From an uncultured Nitrospina sp. (GTDB taxonomy: Bacteria > Nitrospinota > Nitrospinia > Nitrospinales > VA-1), in assembly GCA_950072225.1 (NCBI GenBank), contig CATMOP010000122.1:1-6290 (forward strand): DNA of 6,290 nt, read 5' to 3'. Position 1 is the stretch's first letter. Each line of letters opens with the position of its first letter. Both the position numbers and the translations under genes were made by a program. Under the pieces are notes generated by a model that worked only from the letters and a program-made list of their open reading frames with translations, did no database searches and was not told where the DNA came from. Of this stretch, positions 1 to 5,964 are shown one piece after another.

Positions 1-1446
1 CTCTCAATAAAACACCCCGACCCAAAGTTTTCAGCACAAACAAAGGACAAGCTGGTTTCATCAGAAGTAAAAGGGGTAGTTGAGTCGCTTTTAAACAAGG
101 CGCTACACGAATTTTTGATGGAGAACCCAAGAGAAGCTAAAAGCATAATCTCAAAAATACTTGATTCTGCTAGAGCGAGAGAGGCAGCAAGAAAGGCCAG
201 GGAAATGACAAGGCGCAAAGGCGCGCTGGACATTGCCGGACTTCCTGGGAAACTGGCAGATTGCCAAGAAAAAGACCCAGCTAAATGTGAGATTTTCTTG
301 GTTGAGGGTGACTCAGCGGGAGGCTCTGCCAAACAAGGCAGGGACCGCAAAACCCAAGCAATTCTTCCTCTAAAAGGCAAAATATTAAACGTAGAAAAAG
401 CAAAAAGAGAAAAGATATTTTCTTCCACGGAGATCGGAACCCTAATAAAGGCGCTTGGTTGTGGCATCGGAGAAGATGAGTTTGACCTCGCGAGGCTACG
501 CTACCACAAAATTATTATCATGACTGATGCGGATGTCGATGGCGCGCACATAAGAACACTGCTGTTGACTTTTTTGTATAGAGAGCTACCAGAGCTAATC
601 TCTAACGGCAACGTGTATATTGCGCAACCACCCTTGTACAAAGTAAAAAAAGGAAAAAAAGAGCGCTATGTAACTGACGATGAGCAGCTTAACAAAATAA
701 TTGTTTCTAATGCCATTGAGGGGAAAGCATTAAAACCAATGAAAAAAAAGAAGGGCCTTAAAGGAAAGGAGTTTTTTGAAGCAATAAACAAGTACATTTC
801 CGTAACAGCGCTCTGGGCGCGCCTCGCAAGACAAACCAATGAGGTGACAGCTACAGCAATACTCAAAACAAAACCAATTACAAAAACCGAAGCCTCCAAC
901 AAAAAGAAGTTTCATGCTTGGGTTAAGGGCGCACAAAGAAAAGCGAGAAAATTGGCCAAAGAAAATGGCACCGAGATTTCTTTTTCTGTGGTGGAGGACG
1001 ACGAGGGCTTCGTTTATTTAGAGTCAAGGGAGCAGAGCAACGGAAGAAGCCTAACAGGAAGATTACCAATAACTTTTTTTAAATCAAAAGAATACCAAAA
1101 CATAAAGTCATACCAAGACCTAGAGAAATACTTTAAAGGAGGCGCTGTAATAATTGAGGGCGACAAACAGACAGAATACAAAACGCTTTCAGATAGTTTG
1201 GGCGACTTAATCAAAAACTCCAAAAAAGGTCAGAGCATACAAAGATACAAAGGGCTTGGAGAGATGAACCCAGGCCAACTCTGGGACACAACACTGGACC
1301 CGGAAACAAGGTCGCTAATTCAAGTCAGAATTGAAGATGAAATCGAAGCAGATCTTACGTTTGCAACACTGATGGGCGAGGAGGTTCTCCCTAGAAGACA
1401 GTTTATTGAAGAAAACGCACTAAATGTAATCAACCTTGACGTATAA
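1..1446 (+). CDS. gyrB: DNA gyrase subunit B, C-terminal part (5' end outside window)
   Basis: GyrB is the ATPase and DNA-gate subunit of the GyrA2GyrB2 topoisomerase that introduces negative supercoils. The reading frame is open from base 1, so the gene starts upstream; 481 residues are present and the ATPase domain is missing. Counting from the first codon, the end of the transducer domain comes first. The TOPRIM domain follows, with the catalytic glutamate in LVEGDSAGG (about 100-108) and the metal-binding DADVDG (176-181). The DNA-contacting QRYKGLGEMNP lies at about 414-424, and the typical FIEENA tail is close to the stop. Between DADVDG and QRYKGLGE lies a roughly 165-residue insertion (about 243-408). 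Such an insertion is known from Gram-negative GyrB; here it is very lysine-rich at its start. The sequence aligns by eye with E. coli GyrB throughout, with no frameshift. It converges on plsC across a 102-base spacer. Confidence 0.97.
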   Translation, partial: LSIKHPDPKFSAQTKDKLVSSEVKGVVESLLNKALHEFLMENPREAKSIISKILDSARAREAARKAREMTRRKGALDIAGLPGKLADCQEKDPAKCEIFLVEGDSAGGSAKQGRDRKTQAILPLKGKILNVEKAKREKIFSSTEIGTLIKALGCGIGEDEFDLARLRYHKIIIMTDADVDGAHIRTLLLTFLYRELPELISNGNVYIAQPPLYKVKKGKKERYVTDDEQLNKIIVSNAIEGKALKPMKKKKGLKGKEFFEAINKYISVTALWARLARQTNEVTATAILKTKPITKTEASNKKKFHAWVKGAQRKARKLAKENGTEISFSVVEDDEGFVYLESREQSNGRSLTGRLPITFFKSKEYQNIKSYQDLEKYFKGGAVIIEGDKQTEYKTLSDSLGDLIKNSKKGQSIQRYKGLGEMNPGQLWDTTLDPETRSLIQVRIEDEIEADLTFATLMGEEVLPRRQFIEENALNVINLDV

Positions 1447-1548
1447 TCCTTAGAAAAGAGAGATAAAACACCAGAAAGCACAAAATTTTAGCATGAAAAC
1501 TGTCTTTTTAGGCGAAAAGGCGACCCAGCACACAAAAACACGCCCCCG

Positions 1549-2268
1549 TTAACCAAAGCTTTTTATTTCTTTCTCAATCCAGTCCTGTGCCCGTTTGTTT
1601 ATTTCGTCTACCCCCAGACCCTCCGTTGTAAATTGGCTTCCAACAGAGAAGGTGATTTTGCCTGGTTTTTTGATTAATGACCTCCTTCCCCAGAAATACC
1701 CTGCGTTGTGAGCAACGGGCAAAACAGGCGTAACTGTGCCTTTTGCTAGTAGCGCGCCACTTATGCCATAGCGTCTTGTTTCCCCATGGCGAACCCGAGT
1801 TCCTTCTGGGCAAATGACTATCCACCGGCCTTCATTCAAGTATTGTTCTCCCTGAGCCACCACCTTGTTAACCTCTTTTTTTCCTAAACCTCTTTTTACC
1901 GGAATACATTTCAATGCTTTTAGCGCACCCCTGACGACAGGAATGAACATCAGCTCATACTTTGCTATAAAAGAAGCTGGTTTGAAGAAGGACAGGGCAA
2001 AAAACAGCTCGTACACCGAAGAGTGCTTTAAGAAAACTATACAGGGTTTTTCTGGAATGTTTTTTAAACCAATAACCGCATAATCAAGCCCACACAGGGC
2101 CCTGCACATATAAACATTGCTTCGCGTAAAAGCGCCCATAATGCGCCACCTGTTTTTTTCATTCATTATTGGGCGGGGCAAAAGAACAAAAAAACCAAAG
2201 ACCAAAACACTTAAAAAAAACAAGAAAGTGTAAAGCAAGGATCCGACAAAGACTAACAAACGGTTCAT
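1549..2268 (-). CDS. plsC: 1-acyl-sn-glycerol-3-phosphate acyltransferase (PlsC family)
   Basis: This is a membrane acyltransferase of 239 residues. PlsC enzymes convert lysophosphatidic acid to phosphatidic acid using acyl-ACP or acyl-CoA at the inner face of the cytoplasmic membrane. A hydrophobic N-terminal segment (about residues 3-30) should anchor it. Catalytic motif I is FLKHSSVYE, an HX4E form (His82, Glu87) rather than HX4D. Motif II-like YELMFIPVVRG and motif III PEGTRV (Glu155) follow, then PVAHNAG near 184-190. The frame also opens at a TTG at 2283, but I chose the ATG at 2268 because the hydrophobic anchor follows it directly. A G-rich run lies just upstream, though it is a poor ribosome binding site. 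It starts 24 bases after the glycyl-tRNA synthetase stop and has no visible promoter, so co-transcription is likely. A gyrB-plsC-glyS order is known in Pseudomonas. Substrate specificity cannot be read from the sequence. Confidence 0.9.
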   Translation of the reverse strand: MNRLLVFVGSLLYTFLFFLSVLVFGFFVLLPRPIMNEKNRWRIMGAFTRSNVYMCRALCGLDYAVIGLKNIPEKPCIVFLKHSSVYELFFALSFFKPASFIAKYELMFIPVVRGALKALKCIPVKRGLGKKEVNKVVAQGEQYLNEGRWIVICPEGTRVRHGETRRYGISGALLAKGTVTPVLPVAHNAGYFWGRRSLIKKPGKITFSVGSQFTTEGLGVDEINKRAQDWIEKEIKSFG

Positions 2269-2292
2269 CGGCCCCCCGCGCAAAGAAACATT

Positions 2293-3657
2293 TTATTTGA
2301 TGCCCAGCATGCCCTGAAGATGAGCGGGCACCTCAGAAACCGGGAGACGTTTTTGGCCCATTGTGTCACGGTCACGCAAAGTAACTGTGTGATCCTCCAA
2401 GGACTGAAAATCCACAGTGACACACAAGGGCGTGCCGACCTCATCGTGGCGCCTATAGTTTTTGCCTATATTGCCAGAGTTTTCTAGAAGAATGCGACCA
2501 AGTTGCAGGCTCTGTAATGTTTTCTTGATTTTTGATGCTTGCTCTACTAATCCAACATGGTTGCGTTTCAGGGGAATAACGGCTGCCTTAATTGGTGCTA
2601 AGTGTGGTTTTAGCGCAAGAACCAAGCGCTCTTTTCCGCCCTCTAGTTTTTCAACTTTGTAAGCTTCGTTTAAGATAGCCAAAAGACCCCTTTCGACCCC
2701 TGCAGAAGGCTCAATCACATAAGGAACCTCCCAGGCATTGGTTTGTTTGTCTTGGAAGGCAAGCCTTGTTGCGGAGTCTGGGTTTTCCTTTACTTTGGAT
2801 TTAATGTTTAGCTCAGCCTGGTCCCTGGTGTGCGACCCTAAATCAAAGTCAGACCGGTTCGCAATTCCTTCCAGCTCCTCTAGCCCATGGGGAAAGCCGT
2901 ACATTATGTCAATGGTTGTTTTGGAATAATGGGATAGCTCGTGGCTTTTTACTTTATGTAACTCCAGATTTTTAGGGTCGATGCCTTGATCGGCCCACCA
3001 CTTCAGGCGAGCCTGTACCCAGAAATCGAGCCATTTTTCGTCTGTGCCGGGGACGACAAAAAACTCTAATTCCATTTGTTCAAACTCTCTTGTTCTAAAT
3101 ATAAAATTTCTAGGCGTTACTTCGTTACGAAAGGCCTTGCCAATCTGAGCTATCCCAAAAGGCAGGCTTCTTGAAGTAGAGTCAAGCACATTCTTAAAGT
3201 TAGTAAAAATTTGCTGCGCAGTTTCTGGCCGTAAATACGCAAAGTTTTTCCCATCGTCCACAGGGCCAATGTTGGTTTTAAACATTAAATTAAAAGGGCG
3301 GGGCTCGGTTAAGTCTTCTGAGTTGCACGAAGGACACCTAAGCTCAACCAAATCATCAGCCCGCCAACGCGAGTTACAAGAGCGGCAATCAATCAATGGA
3401 TCTGTAAAAGTGTCTTCGTGTCCTGAATATTGGAGAACCTTGGGGCTGGTGAGCACAGAAGCGTCAAGACCCTCAACATCATCTCTGTCGTAGACCATGG
3501 CTTTCCACCATGCCTGTTTAAGGTTGTTTTTTAACTCAACCCCAAGAGGGCCATAATCATAAAGTCCCTGAAGGCCACCATAGAGTTCATTTGATTGATA
3601 TATGAAACCCCTGCGTTTACAAAGGGAAACCAGCTCATCCATGGTTTTAGCAGTCAT
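2293..3657 (-). CDS. glyQS: Glycyl-tRNA synthetase, single-chain (alpha2) type
   Basis: This class II synthetase attaches glycine to tRNA-Gly. It is a 454-residue homodimer-type enzyme (Thermus/eukaryote/archaea-like), not the alpha2beta2 GlyQ+GlyS form. From the chosen ATG: FIYQSNELYGG and the motif 1 region (about 18-50), a putative zinc ribbon CRSC...CPSC (Cys91, 94, 108, 111), LTEPRPFNLMFKT, RPETAQ (143-148), motif 2 beginning FRNEV (about 176-200) and motif 3 EPSAGVERG (about 316-324). The C-terminal anticodon-binding domain (about 354-430) includes KNYRRHDEVGTP and RDRDTMGQ. The frame stays open upstream to a TTG at 3753, but those 32 residues lack family similarity and the likely promoter lies inside that stretch, so I start at the ATG at 3657. 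ATG 3642 is an alternative. There is no good ribosome binding site directly before the start; a short upstream ORF overlaps it. It is followed by plsC in a probable operon. Confidence 0.95.
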   Translation of the reverse strand: MTAKTMDELVSLCKRRGFIYQSNELYGGLQGLYDYGPLGVELKNNLKQAWWKAMVYDRDDVEGLDASVLTSPKVLQYSGHEDTFTDPLIDCRSCNSRWRADDLVELRCPSCNSEDLTEPRPFNLMFKTNIGPVDDGKNFAYLRPETAQQIFTNFKNVLDSTSRSLPFGIAQIGKAFRNEVTPRNFIFRTREFEQMELEFFVVPGTDEKWLDFWVQARLKWWADQGIDPKNLELHKVKSHELSHYSKTTIDIMYGFPHGLEELEGIANRSDFDLGSHTRDQAELNIKSKVKENPDSATRLAFQDKQTNAWEVPYVIEPSAGVERGLLAILNEAYKVEKLEGGKERLVLALKPHLAPIKAAVIPLKRNHVGLVEQASKIKKTLQSLQLGRILLENSGNIGKNYRRHDEVGTPLCVTVDFQSLEDHTVTLRDRDTMGQKRLPVSEVPAHLQGMLGIK

Positions 3658-3701
3658 GGCGATGTCTCTAATGTATACAAGGGTAGGGTTTGAAGATCCA
3701 T
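3654..3701 (-). CDS. Possible 15-residue leader ORF overlapping the glyQS start
   Basis: A 15-codon ORF (MDLQTLPLYTLETSP) starts at the ATG at 3701 and ends in a TGA that overlaps the glyQS start codon as ATGA. It has a purine-rich AAGG six bases upstream of its start (complement of 3708-3711), whereas glyQS itself has no convincing ribosome binding site. This would allow coupled re-initiation on glyQS. The peptide has no glycine codons, so it is not a classic attenuator peptide for this synthetase. Short ORFs of this size arise by chance; the evidence is only the spacing and the overlap. Confidence 0.25.
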   Translation of the reverse strand: MDLQTLPLYTLETSP

Positions 3702-3723
3702 TGTTAGCCTTATGAACGCTAAA

Positions 3724-3753
3724 AGTATAGCGTTGTTTTGTCTCCAAACCCAA
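3724..3753 (-). promoter_or_regulatory. Probable sigma70-type promoter for glyQS-plsC
   Basis: On the minus strand, TATACT (complement of 3724-3729) is a 5/6 match to the -10 box. A weak -35 candidate, TTGGGT (complement of 3748-3753), sits 18 bases upstream. Transcription would begin near 3717, giving a leader of about 60 bases before the glyQS ATG at 3657. That is just long enough to contain the AAGG and the short upstream ORF. This placement argues against translation from the TTG at 3753. Confidence 0.45.
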
Positions 3754-3800
3754 AAAGATTCATAAAAATACAAATAACCCCAAAACTCAAAACAAAACAA

Positions 3801-3829
3801 TTGATTCAAAAGGCGACCCCAAGTACTAT
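3801..3829 (+). promoter_or_regulatory. Probable sigma70-type promoter for the glutamine synthetase gene
   Basis: TTGATT (3801-3806) and TACTAT (3824-3829) are separated by 17 bases, each a 4/6 match to the -35 and -10 consensus. The start would fall near 3836, upstream of the candidate aptamer, giving a leader of about 160 bases. A stronger-looking TATATT at 3868-3873 has no partner -35, and it would start transcription inside the aptamer. No convincing sigma54 (-24/-12) element is visible, although such promoters are common for nitrogen-assimilation genes. Confidence 0.4.
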
Positions 3830-3871
3830 TACTTTTGCTTGGCGTAATTTCCAACACGCGCAAAAAATATA

Positions 3872-3928
3872 TTTGGTTTAACAACCTAATTTGAGACGCA
3901 AGTAAGCTTAAAAGCTGAAGAAACGGAG
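3872..3928 (+). ncRNA. Candidate glutamine riboswitch aptamer (glnA-type, divergent)
   Basis: The leader contains GACGCAAGTA (3895-3904), then a short hairpin AGCT-TAAA-AGCT (3905-3916), then GAAGAAACG (3917-3925). From memory, the glnA glutamine aptamer has GACGGAAGUA, a hairpin opening GG...CC, then GAAGGAACG, so the E-loop-like AGUA/GAA core and its order agree. The base pair closing the hairpin is A-T here instead of G-C, a compensatory change. The pair at the junction side of P1 is also changed together (GTTT 3876-3879 with AAAC 3921-3924, versus GUUC/GAAC). A small P2 is possible (CAA 3882-3884 with TTG 3891-3893). Against it: outer P1 pairing is poor (G3875 opposite G3925), and the fifth base of GACGG is C. 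The position directly before a glutamine synthetase is what the class predicts; ligand binding would normally repress. Confidence 0.58.
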
Positions 3929-3937
3929 CCGTTTATC

Positions 3938-3999
3938 TCATGATCGAAGCCTCCTTTTGCCGGCTAAAACGACAACACATACATAGGAGACTCGAATGA
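3938..3999 (+). promoter_or_regulatory. Hairpin sequestering the ribosome binding site and start codon of glutamine synthetase
   Basis: The ribosome binding site AGGAG (3985-3989) is six bases before the ATG at 3996. It is perfectly complementary to CTCCT (3951-3955). The pairing continues outward: TCGA 3944-3947 with TCGA 3992-3995, and TCAT 3938-3941 with ATGA 3996-3999. In all there are 13 base pairs with a 3x2 internal loop and a two-base bulge, so both the ribosome binding site and the start codon would be masked. A competing pairing exists: GGAG 3925-3928, at the base of the candidate aptamer, can pair with CTCC 3951-3954 and free the site. This is the layout expected of a translational OFF switch. 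The folding is read by eye and no energy was computed. Confidence 0.5.
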
Positions 4000-4970
4000 A
4001 AAAACATGAATACATCTGGCTAGATGGCTATAAGCCCGAACCCACACTAAGAAGCAAAGTGTTGGTAACAGATGAGGACGCTCCTCCAGACTGGGCGTTT
4101 GACGGATCTTCAACGCAGCAAGCAGAAGGCGGGAACTCAGACTGTATCTTAAGGCCCACCAGCGAATATGTGGGCCCGCTGTCTTCAGATAAGCTTGTCA
4201 TGTGCGAGGTTCTTTCGCTCGACAAAACACCACACCCCTCAAACACAAGAAGGAGATGCGAGGGACTGGTTACTGACGAGTGGTGGTTTGGGTATGAACA
4301 AGAATATTTTTTTACCAACCCAGAGGATGGCACAATACTTGGCTGGGAAGGCGGCACCCCTAGACCACAAGGAGATTACTATTGTGGGGTTGGCGCCGGC
4401 AATGTTGTCGGAAGAGAAATTTCAGAGACGCATATGGACGCTTGTCTCGCGGCGGGAATTATGATTGTAGGAACAAACGCAGAGGTAGCCCTTGGTCAGT
4501 GGGAGTATCAATGTTTTGGCAAAGGGTTAAAAGCTGGCGATGACTTGTGGGTTAGCAGGTATTTATTGCAGCTGGTTGCAGAAGACTATGGTGTGTCAGT
4601 TAGCTTTCACCCAAAACCACAAGAGGGTGACTGGAATGGTTCTGGTATGCACGCTAATTTTTCAAACAACCAAATGAGGAATAGCGGCTCAAAAGAACTA
4701 ATGTACGCGATATGTGAAAAACTTAAAGCGGTCCATTCTGAGGGTATTGCAGAGTATGGCTCTGATAACGACATGAGGTTGACAGGCCTTCATGAAACCC
4801 AGAGCATTGATCAGTTTTCATACGCGCCCTTCGATCGTGGTGCGAGCATTAGAATTCCTATTTATACTGTTGATCACAATTGGAACGGCTATTTAGAAGA
4901 CAGAAGACCCGCCTCAAACGCCGACCCCTACAGGATTATGGCACACATAGTTGGGACGTTGTCAGACTAA
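3996..4970 (+). CDS. glnII: Glutamine synthetase, type II (GSII, eukaryote/rhizobium-like)
   Basis: The enzyme makes glutamine from glutamate, ammonia and ATP in the cytoplasm, the entry step of ammonia assimilation. At 324 residues it has GSII length (rhizobial GlnII is about 330), far below the roughly 470 of GSI. An N-terminal beta-grasp half carries WAFDGSST (33-40). The catalytic half has GYEQEYFF with metal-binding glutamates (99-106), a glycine-rich GVGAGNVVGRE segment (131-141), NAEVALGQWEYQ (161-172), GSGMHAN (215-221), RLTGLHET (261-268), RGASIRIP (281-288) and EDRRPASNADPY (301-312). All major motifs are intact. GSII lacks the adenylylation loop of GSI, so GlnE control is not expected; the structured leader may replace it. 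A good AGGAG lies six bases before the ATG. It is transcribed away from glyQS and converges on pyrD. Confidence 0.96.
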   Translation: MKKHEYIWLDGYKPEPTLRSKVLVTDEDAPPDWAFDGSSTQQAEGGNSDCILRPTSEYVGPLSSDKLVMCEVLSLDKTPHPSNTRRRCEGLVTDEWWFGYEQEYFFTNPEDGTILGWEGGTPRPQGDYYCGVGAGNVVGREISETHMDACLAAGIMIVGTNAEVALGQWEYQCFGKGLKAGDDLWVSRYLLQLVAEDYGVSVSFHPKPQEGDWNGSGMHANFSNNQMRNSGSKELMYAICEKLKAVHSEGIAEYGSDNDMRLTGLHETQSIDQFSYAPFDRGASIRIPIYTVDHNWNGYLEDRRPASNADPYRIMAHIVGTLSD

Positions 4971-4980
4971 CCAAGGACTC

Positions 4981-5016
4981 AAAAAACAAAAAACCCAGCG
5001 AAATCCGTAAGCAGGG
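4981..5016 (-). terminator. Probable rho-independent terminator of pyrD
   Basis: Read on the minus strand, CCCTGC (complement of 5011-5016) and GCTGGG (complement of 4994-4999) can pair as five G-C pairs around one T-T mismatch. They are followed at once by TTTTTTGTTTTTT (complement of 4981-4993). The hairpin starts directly after the pyrD stop codon. In the other direction it is followed by a T-rich stretch (5020-5036), so it may also end glutamine synthetase transcripts. Confidence 0.5.
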
Positions 5017-5955
5017 CTACTTGTTTTCTTTTAACAAACCCACAAGGCTGCCCACAGAGGTAAGCCCATGTTCGTCAAGGTATTTGCTTATGCCAAGATT
5101 GATTTTTTCACACACCAGCGGATCAAAAAACAAGGCAGTTCCAACGCCTATTGTGGATGATCCAGCAAGAATAAATTCTATGGCATCCGATGCGTTGGAA
5201 ATTCCGCCTTGGCCCATAATAGGCACATCGTGTTTTCTCGCCACCTCATAAACCTCACGAACTTTTAATAAAGCAATTGGTTTGATTGCAGGACCAGAGA
5301 GCCCGCCCACGGCATTGCCCAAAGTCGGGGTACGAGATTCGATATCAATAGCCATACCGCTGATTGTGTTGATAACAGACAAACCATCACTGCCAGCCTC
5401 TATACAGTAGCGAGCATTTTTTTGAATGTCTGTTTGGTTCGGGGAGAGTTTTGTGATCAGTGGTTTTGTTGTCACTTTTTTGCAGGCCTCCACAACCCTT
5501 GCTGACATCTCTGGGTCATTGCCAAACTCCATTCCGCCTCTTTTTACGTTTGGGCAGGAAATATTAAGCTCAATGCCTGAAACACAAGAGCGATCAAATT
5601 TTTTTGTGACCGCAACATACTCTTCCACAGTTGATCCTGACACGTTAGCAAAATAATGTGTTTCTGGTGGCTCCAGAGACGGAAGTATAGTGTCCACCAC
5701 CTCATCCACCCCTGGGTTCTGAAGACCGATGGAATTGAGCATTCCAGCTGGCGTTTCAACAACCCTATGTGGTGCGTTACCAAGCCGAGGCTCTAATGTC
5801 GTTCCTTTAAGCACAGCCCCACCAATACTTGCATTAGAAAAGCCCTCAACACGGGAATACTCATCTCCAAAACCAACGCAACCGGATAGTAAAATAATTG
5901 GGGATCTAAGGGTTAGTCCTAAAAATTCCGTTGAAATTGTGTCTTCAGCCACCAT
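5017..5955 (-). CDS. pyrD: Dihydroorotate dehydrogenase, class 1B catalytic subunit
   Basis: The enzyme oxidises dihydroorotate to orotate with FMN, the fourth step of pyrimidine synthesis. It is 312 residues, a TIM-barrel size typical of soluble class 1 enzymes, with no N-terminal membrane helix. LRSPIILLSG (16-25) and NSIGLQNPG (74-82) are typical of the family. The active-site loop NISCPNVKRGG carries Cys134 as catalytic base, where class 2 enzymes have serine. INTISGMAID (195-204), TLGNAVGGLSGPAIKPIAL (211-229), GQGGI (248-252) and the FMN-phosphate region IGVGTALF (269-276) are class 1B-like. Class 1B enzymes normally pair with PyrK, an FAD/2Fe-2S subunit passing electrons to NAD+; no pyrK is in the window. 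The ATG start gives the expected N-terminus, but the ribosome binding site is poor. It is divergent from trmL. Confidence 0.93.
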   Translation of the reverse strand: MVAEDTISTEFLGLTLRSPIILLSGCVGFGDEYSRVEGFSNASIGGAVLKGTTLEPRLGNAPHRVVETPAGMLNSIGLQNPGVDEVVDTILPSLEPPETHYFANVSGSTVEEYVAVTKKFDRSCVSGIELNISCPNVKRGGMEFGNDPEMSARVVEACKKVTTKPLITKLSPNQTDIQKNARYCIEAGSDGLSVINTISGMAIDIESRTPTLGNAVGGLSGPAIKPIALLKVREVYEVARKHDVPIMGQGGISNASDAIEFILAGSSTIGVGTALFFDPLVCEKINLGISKYLDEHGLTSVGSLVGLLKENK

Positions 5956-5958
5956 ACT
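5931..5958 (+). promoter_or_regulatory. Possible promoter giving a leaderless trmL transcript
   Basis: TTGAAA (5931-5936) is a 5/6 match to the -35 box. CATACT (5953-5958) is a 4/6 match to the -10 box, 16 bases downstream. Initiation about seven bases after the -10 box would fall on the A of the trmL ATG (5965). The bases before that ATG contain no purine-rich ribosome binding site, which agrees with a leaderless message. The promoter lies inside the 5' end of pyrD. Confidence 0.4.
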
Positions 5959-5964
5959 TATTCT

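Noticed and set aside
1501..1522. Possible terminator hairpin after gyrB (TGTCTTTT with AAAAGGCG).
   Set aside because: The stem is mostly A-T and G-T pairs, it is not followed by a T run, and on the minus strand two pairs are lost. It cannot be called a terminator for either converging gene.
1990..2025. HX4E instead of HX4D in PlsC read as a damaged active site.
   Set aside because: Related PlsC proteins of Gram-negative bacteria with KHxSxWE-type motifs also carry glutamate at this position, from memory, and the other motifs are intact. It is treated as a functional variant.
3658..3753. A 32-residue N-terminal extension of glycyl-tRNA synthetase starting at the TTG at 3753.
   Set aside because: The extension has no family similarity and contains the likely -10 box of the gene. 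The ATG at 3657 gives the usual N-terminus.
3837..3860. A sigma54 promoter around TGGC at 3840-3843.
   Set aside because: No GC-containing -12 element occurs at the required distance.
3868..3873. TATATT as the -10 box of the glutamine synthetase promoter.
   Set aside because: No -35 element lies at a suitable distance, and the resulting start near 3880 would cut off the 5' strand of the candidate aptamer.
3940..3999. A 19-codon ORF directly before and overlapping the glutamine synthetase start.
   Set aside because: Its upstream GGAG is 11 bases from the ATG, too far to be convincing. The ATG/TGA symmetry is explained by the sequestering hairpin, so it is not annotated as coding.
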